NCBI GenBank assembly: GCA_029448655.1
Contig: JACCLO010000006.1
Location: 3,706,007-3,770,006 of the forward strand
Source of the DNA: Wolfiporia cocos
Lineage: Eukaryota; Basidiomycota; Agaricomycetes; Polyporales; Phaeolaceae
Length of the DNA: 64,000 nt
Direction of reading: 5' to 3'
How positions within the stretch are numbered: the first letter of the stretch is position 1; each line of letters starts with the position of its first letter. This document shows positions 43,638 through 55,183 of the stretch, in pieces. The translations under genes were made by a program, and so were the position numbers. The notes beneath the pieces were generated by a model. The model was not told the origin of the DNA, ran no database searches, and saw only the letters and a program-made list of their open reading frames with translations.

Positions 43638-45764
43638 ATGGACTACCTGCGAGTTGTATTTGGCATCAGAGTTAGGGGGAGTGTCACCTCCTTCAACTCA
43701 ATTCCGGCGCATGTGCGCCCATTCCTAAATGTGAACCATACGGCGTACATCAAGTACTACGGGGAAGATTCGACCAGGAACCACATATCGTGGTGGAGGT
43801 GGGACAACTACTGTACCGCCATCCCCCTGTCAGACCTCATAGTCCTGTACGGTGACGTCCACTGGTACTCGGAGGAAGAAGCGTTGCCACGCACGAGAGC
43901 CGCCAGGCTCTTCAACCCGGAAACACCCGCACGCCGCGCAGTCGTCACCCCCGAAGGCAGCGAGACTCCACGACCGGAGGAAACGATCAACACGGAGCCC
44001 CTATTTGGGACGCTCCCCGATCTCCTCCCTTCCTATGAAAGAAGGACTCTGGAAATCGTCGCGCAGCCCGAAAGGAGCGAGAACAAATTGATGGGAAGGT
44101 TGCAACGCACTCTGGAAGTGCCCGCCTCAGACGAAGTTCTGCAGGTAGGAAAGGAAGCTTACAGGGAAGCACTGTACCAAGCCAAGAACCACCTCTACAG
44201 CAACCTCGCGGCCTACAAAGGCCGGGTGGACACGGATTTAGAAATGGTCTGGAACAAGACCAACCAAACTCGGAGTCACAACCAGGTGCTTCAAAATAAA
44301 ATCGAAGCACTAGAGGAAGCGGAGAGTTTGCGGCAACAATTGGACACCCTTTCCGAAAATCGGTTTGTCCGCATAGAAAAAGACATCGCAGTACTGCAAA
44401 AGCGTCCGGCAGTCCTAACCGCGGGACCCAGCGGTGCCCAGGTCACGGCACTAATTAATAGAATCGACCAACTCGAAGCGGAGTTAACCGCTCTAAAAAA
44501 CGCACCGGCAGCCGCGACAGCAGCTGCCACAACGGTCAACTTCCAACAGACCAAACCGACTCAGCCGCCCAAATTCTCGGGCCCTAAGGACTCCATCTCG
44601 TCAAAAGAATGGATCCAAAAAATGGGCATGTATTTCGCGGACGCCAAGGTGACCCTCGAGGAGGACAAGGTCCGCCAAGCCCTGCTACGGCTTACGGGCG
44701 AGGCCTACCAATACATGTCGCCGGTAGTTGATAAAATCGCCGCCGGACAAACCTCGGGGCACACCTGGAAAACGTTTGCGGAAATGATCGAGAAGGTGTA
44801 CGGCAAGAAGACGGACAAGGAGATTGCCGAAAAAGAGATTGAAGGGTACTTCGGAGACGAAGGGAAAAAGAAGCTCCAATCGGACTTCTTCTCTTGGGCA
44901 CAGAAGCTCAGGACCCTGGCTCGCCTGGCCGAGACTGACAACAAGACGTTGTTCAGTCACATCAAACGGATCCTCCCGGAAAAGGTGCAAGAGACCCTCG
45001 CTACCCTGGAATCGGTGCCTGGCTTCACAATGCCGACCGACTGGGAGGTTTACCTCGATATGGCCATTGACCTCTACAAGAGGCAATACCCGGATAAACT
45101 CAAAGGCAAAATCTTTGAGGAAGAAAAGAAGAAGGAGTCAACAGGGTCTGGCAAGACCGCCAAAAAAGCTGCGTCGAAGCCTGCCAAGGCTGATGACAAA
45201 GGCAAAGGCAAGGCAAAACAAACCGGCTCTTACGGGAAGGACTGTCGCAAGCACCCTGGACAACACAAGTGGGGCGACTGTCCTGAGAACCCTAAGAACA
45301 AGCCGAAGGAAGCCAAGCCGACCAGTAGTGGAAGTGGAACGACGAAGCCGACAGGCTCGTCGAGCGGAACGCAACAGTCGGGCCAGAAGAAATTGGACCC
45401 GAAAAAGAAATACAAGGTCCGAATCGTCAGCACCCAGGAACTGGTGACTGACGATGAAGATGAGTCCCCCCAAGCCACCGTAGGGACCATCCGGACCAAC
45501 GTTCCGAAGCAACCAGAGGTGGTTCCTCTGGCCCCCACTACGCGCATCAGCGATGAGGAGCAAAACGGGAGTTCGGTGCGAACGGCTGAAAGCACCAGCC
45601 CCGTCCAGACCCAGTCGACTGGTTCGACTTCGACTGCGCCTACACTGTTGGGCGACTCCATCAGGACACATCTACCCTGGCTTCGCAAGCGGATAGCCGA
45701 TTCTGCAAACACCCTGGGCATCTACGGAAGCTCTGCCTCGGGTTTTCCCACCGAGCACATGTGA
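43638..45764 (+). CDS. gag: Gag of family A
   Basis: About 708 residues, long for a sushi-type Gag. An N-terminal ~95-residue domain (VVFGIRVRGSV, SWWRWDNYC, YGDVHWYSEEE) has no match in Gag of element B. Then come a coiled coil with RIDQLEAELTALK, the Gag core (PPKFSGPKDSISSKEWIQKM, EIEGYFGDEGKKK), a Lys-rich segment, a Cys/His knuckle (CRKHPGQHKWGDC) and an acidic and Thr/Ser-rich tail. The stop lies in ATGTGATGA (45759-45767), overlapping the Pol frame. The frame is intact. Confidence 0.88.
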   Translation: MDYLRVVFGIRVRGSVTSFNSIPAHVRPFLNVNHTAYIKYYGEDSTRNHISWWRWDNYCTAIPLSDLIVLYGDVHWYSEEEALPRTRAARLFNPETPARRAVVTPEGSETPRPEETINTEPLFGTLPDLLPSYERRTLEIVAQPERSENKLMGRLQRTLEVPASDEVLQVGKEAYREALYQAKNHLYSNLAAYKGRVDTDLEMVWNKTNQTRSHNQVLQNKIEALEEAESLRQQLDTLSENRFVRIEKDIAVLQKRPAVLTAGPSGAQVTALINRIDQLEAELTALKNAPAAATAAATTVNFQQTKPTQPPKFSGPKDSISSKEWIQKMGMYFADAKVTLEEDKVRQALLRLTGEAYQYMSPVVDKIAAGQTSGHTWKTFAEMIEKVYGKKTDKEIAEKEIEGYFGDEGKKKLQSDFFSWAQKLRTLARLAETDNKTLFSHIKRILPEKVQETLATLESVPGFTMPTDWEVYLDMAIDLYKRQYPDKLKGKIFEEEKKKESTGSGKTAKKAASKPAKADDKGKGKAKQTGSYGKDCRKHPGQHKWGDCPENPKNKPKEAKPTSSGSGTTKPTGSSSGTQQSGQKKLDPKKKYKVRIVSTQELVTDDEDESPQATVGTIRTNVPKQPEVVPLAPTTRISDEEQNGSSVRTAESTSPVQTQSTGSTSTAPTLLGDSIRTHLPWLRKRIADSANTLGIYGSSASGFPTEHM

Positions 45765-48700
45765 TGACCTGCCCACTTGTGCTCCCATGTAATTTTAGTC
45801 CAGTACCCGCTGTAAAGAGTGTATTCGAGTCAATGTATCATATTTTTGGCAACAATGCGCGCGACTTCGCTCGATCTTTCCGTGTCGAAGTAACACTCTG
45901 GGTATATGGGCAAAAAGTGCAGGCTCTGGCTTTAATCGACAGCGGTGCAACCATATCGGTCATATCACAACGATTGGTCGATAAACATAAGCTGGTCACC
46001 GACAAACTAGCGTTTCCTATTACGGTTACAAACGCAGACGGAACAGAAAACGTCGCCGGCCGCTTAACGCAATCAGTAAAAGCATTTATGCAACATGGCA
46101 CACACAAGGAAAACATAGGTCTGACGGTCATGCACCTAGAACCAGACCTAATCCTTGGCTATGACTGGTTGCGTCTCCACAATCCTACCTTTGACTGGAG
46201 GAAAGGAGAAATGGAATATACACGCTGTACACACGACCAACCGTACGCCAGAAAAAAGGGTAACCGCCCTTCTGAGGAGGAAGCAGTTGAACTCCCAGAA
46301 AAGGAAATCATCAAAGTTAATTCGATTTGGGATACTCCCGTGGACATATTAGGAGAGGAGGACCCCGAAAATCCTTTGATCGCTTGGGTGGCAACCCTTG
46401 ACGACGAGGAAATGAACCTGCTGACACAGTTGGTAGCCGAGGTACTTGACAAAGACCTCGACGAAGCAGACGACCGTGAGGAAGACACACCACCGATTAA
46501 CATTGAAAAATGGCGATCATTAGTGCCCGAGCAATACCAAGAGTATGGGCCAACGGTGTTCTCACAAAAGGCGTCAGAGAGGATGCCGGAACGGAAGCCC
46601 TGGGACCACGCCATAGTGCTTGAACCAGATGCGCAGCTTCCTCCCCCAGTAAAACCATACAAAATGTCTCCCTGACACAGACTCACTGTCTGTGCGACCC
46701 CTGGGCTCAGGGGGATCCATACAGGCCTACAATCGAGGCCATAAGGCACCAACCAGAGGTGAGCGCAGAGGCTAACATGGATGGGGCGCCCCCGCATTCC
46801 TAGTGTACGCCGACATAGCTGATAACCTCACAGTCAAGGTAGGAGAGATACGGGCCCCGGGCCAGGAGATCACACAGCTATAAGCGAGAAAGGGTGATAC
46901 ACCATTGTCGAGAATCTGAGAGATGGGGTGTAAGCCCACATCTCGTCGTATTATATACATGCTTGTGTATACTACCGAGACCGCCCTAAAGACGTGGTCT
47001 GTGCACCGCTATCTACTGGGTCATGTGCTAGGTAACGAGACATGTAACAATGTGACCATAAGTGACGGTACCTGAGACGCGCGCTACCCTACAGCGCTAA
47101 CCAAACGACCAGGTGACCTGCAATATCTGGGAGACGCCGGAGGTGGCTACAGCGCAGAGACGCGGCGTACGCCTAGCGCCGCGCGTGCGTCCTATAGCGA
47201 GGGTTGTTACAAGACATTATGGAAAGTTTGTGACACTCCCCAAGAGTGTAATAGCTTGGATGAGTGGATAGACACCGAACTACGGAAGGGTTACATTCGA
47301 CCATCTGAAAGTCCAATGGCATCCCCAGTATTCTTCGTCCACAAAAAGGACGGAGGACTGCGGATGGTTGTCGATTACAGGAGGCTAAATGAAATAACCG
47401 TGAAAAATCGTTATCCGATACCTCGGATTGATGACCTAATCGATCAATTGTCCCATGCGACCATCTTCACCAAAATAGACCTTAGATGGGGATACAATAA
47501 TGATAATGTCCGCATCAAGGAAGGTGATGAATGGAAGACGGCGTTTATTACACACCGTGGACTATACGAGGCAACGGTAATGTATTTCGGTTTCTGCAAT
47601 GCCCCCGCAACGTTCCAAGCGATGATGAATTCAATCCTCGCACCGTTCATTCGGACCGGCAAGGTGGTTGTCTATCTAGACGACATCTTGATTTTTGGGA
47701 ATGATATGGAGGAACATCGGCGACTTACCAAAGGGGTTCTCCAAACCCTGAAGGACTCGGACTTGTATGCTAAGCCCGAAAAGTGCTTCTTTGAACAATC
47801 TTCCATCGAATACCTAGGAATGATCATTTCCAATGGAAACATCATGATGGACCCAAAGAAGTATGCCGGAGTTCAGGACTGGCCTAGACCTACTAAGGTC
47901 AAAGAGGTCCAAGCTTTCCTTGGATTTGCCAATTTCTACAGGCGATTCATAGAAGGCTTCTCAAAAATAGCCAAACCACTCACCATGCTGACCAAAAAGT
48001 CAGAAGCTTGGCATTGGGACGCCGAGCAGGAAAATGCCTTCCAAACCCTAAAGGAAGCATTTACCAAAGCGCCCGTGCTTCGAATTCCGTCGCACGATCA
48101 GCCTTTCCGCGTAGAAACAGATGCGTCAGACTTCGCTACCGGAGCAGTACTATCTCAGTTAGATCCTACGGACAAAAAATTCCACCCCGTGGCGTACTAT
48201 AGCAAATCGCTAAGTGCCCCGGAAAGGAACTACGAGATCTACGACAAGGGTTGGCTGTCATCAGGGCTCTAGAGGAGTGGCGACACTACCTAGAGGGACA
48301 TCCTGAAAAATTCGAGATATGGTCGGATCATCTAAACCTGACCTATTTCAAAACGGCGCAAAAACTGACGAGACGACAAGCCCGTTGGGCACTGTACCTC
48401 TCACGCTTCAACTTCCAAATGAAGCATAAACCTGGCAAAACAATGCTAACCGCGGATCCTCTGTCCAGGCAGCCAGACCATGAGGAGGGGGTGGATCTCG
48501 ATAACCGCGATCAGGTTCTTCTGAAACCTGAGTGGTTCGAGCAAGAGTACATGGCAATGGCTCTTGATACCTCCCATGCTGCCCCACAATCGGAAGATGA
48601 ATTGATACTCCGAGAGATTCGCAAAGCGTTGCTAGACGACAAGGTCACAAAGGATTACAAGGAGCTGCTCTCATCCGGCCCTCGTGAATTCAAAAAAGAC

Positions 48701-50761
48701 CTATCAGAATGGAACTACAAAGGAGGGTTACTCCTCCAAAGAGGCAAAGTCTACATTCCAGCTACACCAGCGGATATCAGACGACAAGTGGTCGAGTATC
48801 ATCACGATCACAAGTCAGCTGGGCATTTCGGACGTTACAAAACGTACGAATTGCTAAGCCGCAACTATTGGTGGCCGGGAATGTTCGTTTACGTCAAAAA
48901 ATACGTAGACGGATGGGACACATGCCAACGTATGAAGAACCACCCGCAGAAGCCGTACGGCCCCCTGCAACCCTTACCGGTGCCGTCAGGCCCGTGGGAA
49001 GTGGTGACAATAGACCTGATTACTCAGTTACCCCCATCGGGAATGCATGACGTGATCATGGTCGTAGTAGATCGGTTGACCAAAAGAGCAAGGTTCTTCC
49101 CAATAGAAAATACCTTCTCAACAAAAGACCTAGCTACGATACTCTATCAAAAGGTATACCCCTTACACGGGCTGCCAAAACAGATAGTATCGGACAGGGG
49201 AACACAATTCGCCTCAAAACTATTTGGTGAATGGTGCACCCTGCTGGGAATTCAAAGGTCGATGACTACTGCGTACCATCCGCAGGCAGACAGACAAACC
49301 GAACGAGTAAATCAAATACTCGAACAGTATCTGCGGTACTACATCAACACGTACCAAAAAGATAACTGGTCGGAGTTCCTGCCAACAGCGGAATTTGCGT
49401 ACAATAATGCAGCCAGCGAAACTACCAAGGAATATCCATTCCTGGTGGAATTAGGTCGTCACCCTATTGCAGGACCAAGCAGTTTCGAACCAAGTCAAAA
49501 CAAAGACTTAGTAGAAATTGCAAACACACGGTTCGCTGCACAGGAACAAGCTAAGGCGGCGATGAAAATTGCAGCTGAAAGATGGTCCTGGTATTATGAC
49601 CAAAAGAAGCAAGTTGTCCCCTTCAAAGTGGGTGACAAAGTACTCGTGGACGTGCGAAGTTGGCAAGACACCGAAAGGAGTCTAGCCCCATGCTACATTG
49701 GCCCATTCCGAATCACGGAGAAACTGGGACCGGTAACGTTCAAGGTGTACATGGACGCACAATACAGGGCTTACCACCCTGTGTTCCATGCTTCAAAACT
49801 GGTCATGTACAAGGAATCAACCATCGAAGGTCAGAAAAGTCATCCTCCGGCGGCTGACAAGCCAACGGAAATGGAAGACCTGGAAGAATGGGAAGTGGAA
49901 GCCATTCTCGACCATCGTAACTGACGTGGCCGGTGGGAATACCTTATCCACTGGAAAGGTACCGGACCTGCGGAGGACACGTGGGAAATCGAGGAACATT
50001 TGGCCAACGCTAAGGAGATACTGGACGAGTACAAGGCAAAATATTCAGCCCTTAGTACTGACCCAAATCAACCCCTTCGCCGATCAACTAGACTCGGCGG
50101 AACACGGCAGACAATAGCCGTCTTTGACCCTGACTCACCAGATTGGGATTTGGACACATGTGTCTGGCCCGATGACTGGCCCCAATATCGAGACAATGTT
50201 GATCCTGCACAACCAAAAGTGTACTACAAGCGCGACCCCTTTACGGGGCAATGGGTACATTCCGACGTTGAGTTCAACGAAGACTTGGAAATTGAAGTGG
50301 GAGTCAATGGCAAACTGCCGACCAGGGGAACAACCGATGCAATCGGCTACGACCTGTATGCCGCGCAGGATGTCCTGATTAATTCATGGAAATCCGCTTC
50401 GGTCCCCACAGATATTCGCATCAAAGTTCCATATGGGACATACGGTCGGATAGCACCAAGGTCTGGACTTGCAAAAAAGGGCATCGACATCCTTGCAGGT
50501 GTAATAGACCATGACTACCGCGGAGAAGTCTTTGTCATGTTGATGAACCTCACTGGAGACCCGTACCAAGTAAAGAAAGGCGACAGAATTGCTCAGCTAA
50601 TCTGCGAAGTAGCGATCACGCCCGAAATACAGGAATCCATGACCAAGGAAAAGTTCGAAAAAGAAATTCGACCTCACCTACATGGAAGTGGGCCCTACAA
50701 CGAGCAGTTCAACAAGACAACCAAGCGCGGTACACAAGGTTTTGGATCGACAGGACGATAA
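45761..50761 (+). pseudogene. pol: Pol of right family A copy, interrupted and frameshifted
   Basis: Parts: 45761-46672 (protease DSGATISVIS), 47241-48272 (RT with intact VYLDDILIFG), 48251-49924 (RNase H, integrase with SDRGTQFASK and QTERVNQ), then 49925-50761 (rest of chromodomain WEYLIHWKGTGPAEDTWEIE, dUTPase). Defects: a solo LTR after KMSP; a shift after YEIYDK caused by loss of about 4 nt; a TGA in the chromodomain. The last two and the Trp in the integrase zinc finger (VDGWDTCQ) are shared with the left copy. An extra 6 nt gives WGYNNDNV in the RT. dUTPase motifs IGYDLYAA, IAPRSGLA, GVIDHDYRGEV, GDRIAQLI and QGFGSTG are all present. Confidence 0.92.
46673..47235 (-). mobile_element. 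Solo LTR N in Pol of family A
   Basis: 563 bp, TGACACAGACTC to TTTGTGACA, duplication CTCCC (46668-46672 and 47236-47240). The left copy has the empty site. It is similar to family E, as it shares ACCTGAGACGCGCGCTACCC read on this strand. Confidence 0.92.
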
Positions 50762-50851
50762 AAGTGGAAAAATCGTAAAGACTAACCCTTCAATGGGCTC
50801 TAGCACAACTTCTACTCTCAACGGGGTCGTTGAAATCTAAGGGGGGGGTAA

Positions 50852-51471
50852 TGTCACAAGAATTCTCCTAGTTTCCCTATATTTCTTACTATTTTTCCGG
50901 CAATTCTACGAATTATCTACGACTTTCTAGACCAATAACTAGCTTATCTGGTTCATAAGTTAACGGTTACATACGTGCCGAATGATGGCCGTGTTATCTC
51001 CCGTAACAACGGTCTTATCTTATCACTAGTAGTTACCATCAGTCACATGTCTAGTTCTAGCCAATCGGACGTTCCGTCCGAAAGCAGTCAGCGTATAAAC
51101 GTCAGCGGACCGGGCCTTGGTCACGCCCCGTCTTTGTAATAACAAGAGCGCAAAACGCCATTTGTGCGGCCTACGCCGCCTTTCTATATCCCGGTTTTGA
51201 TCGGCATATGTATTTATCGTATATTACTAAGTACTTAGGTACCTGGGGACTTGTACATACGAATATGGACACTAGTATTATCTAATAAAGACTGTTAGGG
51301 GTCTTATTTATCATGTATATATACTGGACTTGCTGAGCGCTATTGCCTCAGTTCTATTCATTGCATTCATACTACGAGTTAACCACTCAACGTATCCTGC
51401 TTAACATCTGCTTTATCCCTTGCCTAACCAGCAATACCAAGATTCTAACAAGTAAGTGTTATCTTGTGTTA
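50852..51471 (+). repeat. 3' LTR of right family A copy
   Basis: 620 bp, TGTCACAAGAATTC to ATCTTGTGTTA, directly after the purine tract. The right flank TTTTC has no partner next to the 5' LTR. Confidence 0.92.
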
Positions 51472-53249
51472 TTTTCTAGAGTGTACTGCAGGCATTTGAG
51501 GGTCAGAGAGGCTACAGAATGGGGAGGTGATGAGTATCAGCACCATCATGTGACTTGATTGACATACCTTTTGGGCTGTGGCTGAGCTTCCAAGATAGGT
51601 AGTCCAAACTTCCAGAGGCTGTTCTGGGAGATCTGGTTGGCAGATTTTGATAATTGGAGTGTTGTGACAGTTATTGTCAGGATTTTACATTCAAAAGACT
51701 TGTGTCTGGGATTATCTTTTACATTTTATGCTTCAACCATCACATACCACACAGGCACTTATGTGTCACATGATGGTTTTCTTACAGGGCTACAATATTG
51801 CATATCAACTTGTGGCTGTGGGAATAGCTTAGATAAGCATTATCATGGTACCAGATTGTATAACTATAGTTACAAGCCACCAGAACGCGCCTAGCTTAGA
51901 AGTACAGTCTAGATCACAACAAATTTGAAGGTACATGAGATACACAGCGACACAGAGCTACATCTGTGTCTGTTGCCTATCTTCAGAGCCTATAAGGTAA
52001 CACCAAAATGGCTGTCTTGGTTGCTAAGGTTGCATCACAGACTAGCAAGGGTATAACGTAGAGAATGTGTTGTAGATGAGCAGACATGGTAATGAGATGC
52101 AAGACTGGGGGCACATGCACCCCAAGTCGAGTATATTCAGACTGAGGTTGTAAGACCTCAGCATATGGTATATATACATTGGGGATCACTACACTAAGTA
52201 ATTGGACCAGCCCTAAAGGCATGGTCTGTGCACGATGTATGATACCCTGTATGTAAGCAGTCACATCTAGATGACCAGGCTGAGGTATATCTAACTCTGC
52301 TACTTACAATGTAATCTACTGTAGGTTCAAGCTGGGGTAGAGCGGCTGACCCATGTCACAGGATCTGTGACACATGGTCACTTGATTATTGTTACGGATC
52401 AAATATCTGTTTAGCTGAAATAACCAAGTGGAGTTACTCAGCATATTGAGTAGTGCACTACTCATTGGACTCCACAGAGTCAGAGTGTGGATATAGAAGC
52501 TGGGCACTTGATTGCTCAAGCCTTTGAGAATGAGTATAAGATGCTTGTTATTCAACAAGGTTGAGCTGAGGAACTTGATCAGTATGTACATCAAGTTTTA
52601 TACTGTGATTCGATAATCGGGGTCATAGTGTCCTTGGTACTGCTACTATTAAGTCCATCGAGCTAGCATTCTAAGTAACAAATGAGAAGTGCTGCAGTTG
52701 AGCATGACAAGGAATGAAACAGAGAAGACATATGATTAGACATAGGATATCAGCTAGAAGGCAACGAGACAGTAAGTAGACTATGGGCATAGGATTGTTA
52801 TACATGAAACAGGGGCCTATGGTTGAGTGGAGGTCCGTAGAATAGAGCACACAGTGGAGCGGTTGAAGGCCAAGTCCTGATACACAGTGAGGTGTCAAAG
52901 GAATAAACTGAGTGTACCTGCAAAGACCATAACAATTATCAGACACATCTCAAACACACTACCAAGCTGGTTTATATCAGTGGTCTGGGTACATTTTCAT
53001 GGCCTGCTAACTAACATCTTTTGTCATACTGGACAAACAAGGACCTACAGTCCCATACACAACCATGATTTGGATCATTCATTATAGGGCGTCCAAACAA
53101 ATGTGTGCTTGTCATTACTTGCTTATGCACAGACCATCTAGCTTCAGGGCAGACGATTACTGATCGCTGCACCTTATGTATATAAGCTTGACTTCTAAGG
53201 TGTACTTTCCTTAGAACCGTTTTGTCACACTAATCCAATGTCTTAGCTG
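51472..53249. other. Degenerate LTR debris
   Basis: No gene is seen. A reverse-oriented LTR-like block covers roughly 51944-52372 (reversed TATA motif near 52170, end GGATCTGTGACA). A Copia-like LTR start TGTTACGG at 52390 ends near 52680 at AAGTAACA, with no clear duplication. A forward LTR-like block from about 52950 has a TATA motif ATGTATATAAGC and receives solo LTR O. Edges are uncertain. Confidence 0.45.
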
Positions 53250-53825
53250 TGTCACAGAATTCTCTGTGAGGGGTTCTCGACATCCCTTTCTGTATTGTGG
53301 AAGTGCCCCTAGGCATGGGGCTAAGTCTTAGCGTACAGTTTCCTCTCGTCCGCTCCTTGTTATCTTATCAGACCACCCGACCCAGTAGATTAGCACTGTA
53401 GGGTAGCACGCGTCTCAGGTACTTACATCACGGTCACACTATGTACATGTTACATTACGGTAGTTACTCATCATGTGCTCCCTTAGTTACTGCACACAGG
53501 CTATGACTTTAGGGCCAGCCATTAGGTAGTTACCTCATGTATATAAGTATGTCGACTTGTTGCCTTATGCCTCAAGTCTAAGATTCTCGGCATTAGGGCT
53601 TGGCCCTCTTACTCCTTACCTCTCTGTGTGCTGGTGTGGTCCTTACTGGCTCTTTGACTGCTAGTCCGAGGGTCACCACCTTGTTATGTCACCTTAGGCC
53701 TGGGGAGGCCTATGCAACCTCTGTCACATAGGTTCTAGGATCACTGCTGACGGCGCGGTCGCACCTCGTCTGACGGTTAGGGTCCCCAGTAGGACCGGTC
53801 CCACAGATGTGAGTAGTATGTGTCA
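53250..53825 (+). mobile_element. Solo LTR O, family E-like
   Basis: 576 bp, TGTCACAGAATTC to AGTATGTGTCA, flanked by AGCTG and AGTTG (one mismatch). It shares the CTGTAGGGTAGCACGCGTCTC region with families E and N. TATA motif CATGTATATAAG. Confidence 0.8.
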
Positions 53826-53830
53826 AGTTG

Positions 53831-54661
53831 ACGTCTCAAGCTGCCAGTACATAGTATAACACCAAGGGGTAAGCCTCAAATCAGACCATAAGTCATCCAG
53901 CAGGAGGTTAGAAGAAAAGTAAGGGAAACGCCCCCATAGAGAATATGGATGCCCTAGCGGCAATTGTTAAGTCTAGCGCTGTAGGATGCTAGATGTTCGG
54001 TTATATACATGATGTATACTATTCATGAGTAGACCTGTCCTAATGGCTTGGTCTGTGTGTAGTGCTAATATGGTGTGACTATGGTGTGATATGGCATGTA
54101 CCTGGTAATGACATTCGTGAAGGTTTCTAGGCCTTCTTGTCATGATGGAAAGTAAGCGGGCTATAAGGCCCATTGTGATAGTGGAGTGCTACGCTAATAA
54201 TAACACTTGATATATGGAACTGCTAGGCTTCTAGAGGGTTGTCCTAATGGCTTCTAATGATGTTGATGATCATGTTTCAGGTATTTGATATGTAACGTAT
54301 CAGAATGTCTTCTGATGAGCTTTTCTATGGTGTCATGACCTAGTAATAGTGTTGTCATGATGATGTCATGGTCTGGTCCAGTAATGGAACCTGATGTCAT
54401 AACTTGTACAGATAAGATAAGAGATAAGGTCACCTGGTTTGGTGCCTATGATTGGACTTAGTGGCACATATCTAATCTGATGTAGTTGAGTAGGTCACAT
54501 GACCTGGAAGGTCATGTGACTTGGTAATTTCTAGTGCATCGGAAAGCCCTTGGTCATGTGATTCTAACAATGTATATGAGAAGACCTGTACTAGTAAAGG
54601 GGCTGCACGACTTCTATTATGAGAATAGAGAATGTGGGAAATGCCTTGTAAAACTGTGACA
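53831..54661 (-). mobile_element. Degenerate reverse-oriented LTR
   Basis: It starts GACGTCTCAAGCTGCCAGTA, similar to the sequence at about 55041-55058, and ends AAAACTGTGACA. A reversed TATA motif (TTATATACATG) lies near 54001. No duplication is visible. Bases 54662-55183 to its right hold more of the same kind of sequence and no gene. Confidence 0.45.
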
Positions 54662-55183
54662 CATTCACTTTGTTTACTACTCTTGCAATTCCTGCTTGAC
54701 GGGTCACTTGTCTTATTGACTGCAACCAACCCTTACAACTGCATTAGCAAGTCCAAGCCTAGACTTGCATCAAAGATATATGGATTCTATTAGCCTTTCA
54801 GTATTTTATTCTGACGTTATCTTTACGTGAAACAATTTATTTGTCAGACACAATGAGAATAGACCAATGCAATGACAGTTTATTTTATATTCTCACATAT
54901 GACACAGATTGTGGTCACCCTAAACTGATGGATCTACATCATACAAAACACTTTCTTCATACCTCAGGAATCGTAACCTATATGCAGTCAGATAAGTGAC
55001 AGTAGATTGTTAGGCCTTATTGTCACAATCCTGTCTCTGTGACATCTCAAGCTGCCAGCACAAGATAGAGTTTAAAGAAGAAGAAAAGAGTTCCCAGGCA
55101 AGCACACGATGCTCAGCAAGAGTAGAAAAGAGTAGGGAAATGCTCCAAGTTCACATTGTTGAGTCTAGGAAAGTAAGTCCCTA

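Larger units (their letters stand above)
40830..51471 (+). mobile_element. Family A Ty3/Gypsy chromovirus, right copy
   Basis: 5' LTR 40830-41444, primer site, ~690-nt leader, ORF1, Gag, Pol, purine tract CTAAGGGGGGGGTAA, 3' LTR 50852-51471. A reversed family A LTR (42977-43597) and a solo LTR (46673-47235) are nested in it. The 5' flank CTCTT (40825-40829) does not match the 3' flank TTTTC (51472-51476); it matches the 3' flank of the left copy. So this copy is a chimera of two original insertions, or its flanks were exchanged by an inversion. Confidence 0.92.

Noticed and set aside
48240..48275. Programmed frameshift in family A Pol
   Set aside because: The shift lies inside RNase H, element B reads through the same place in one frame, and about 4 nt are missing compared with the homologous YDKELLA sequence.
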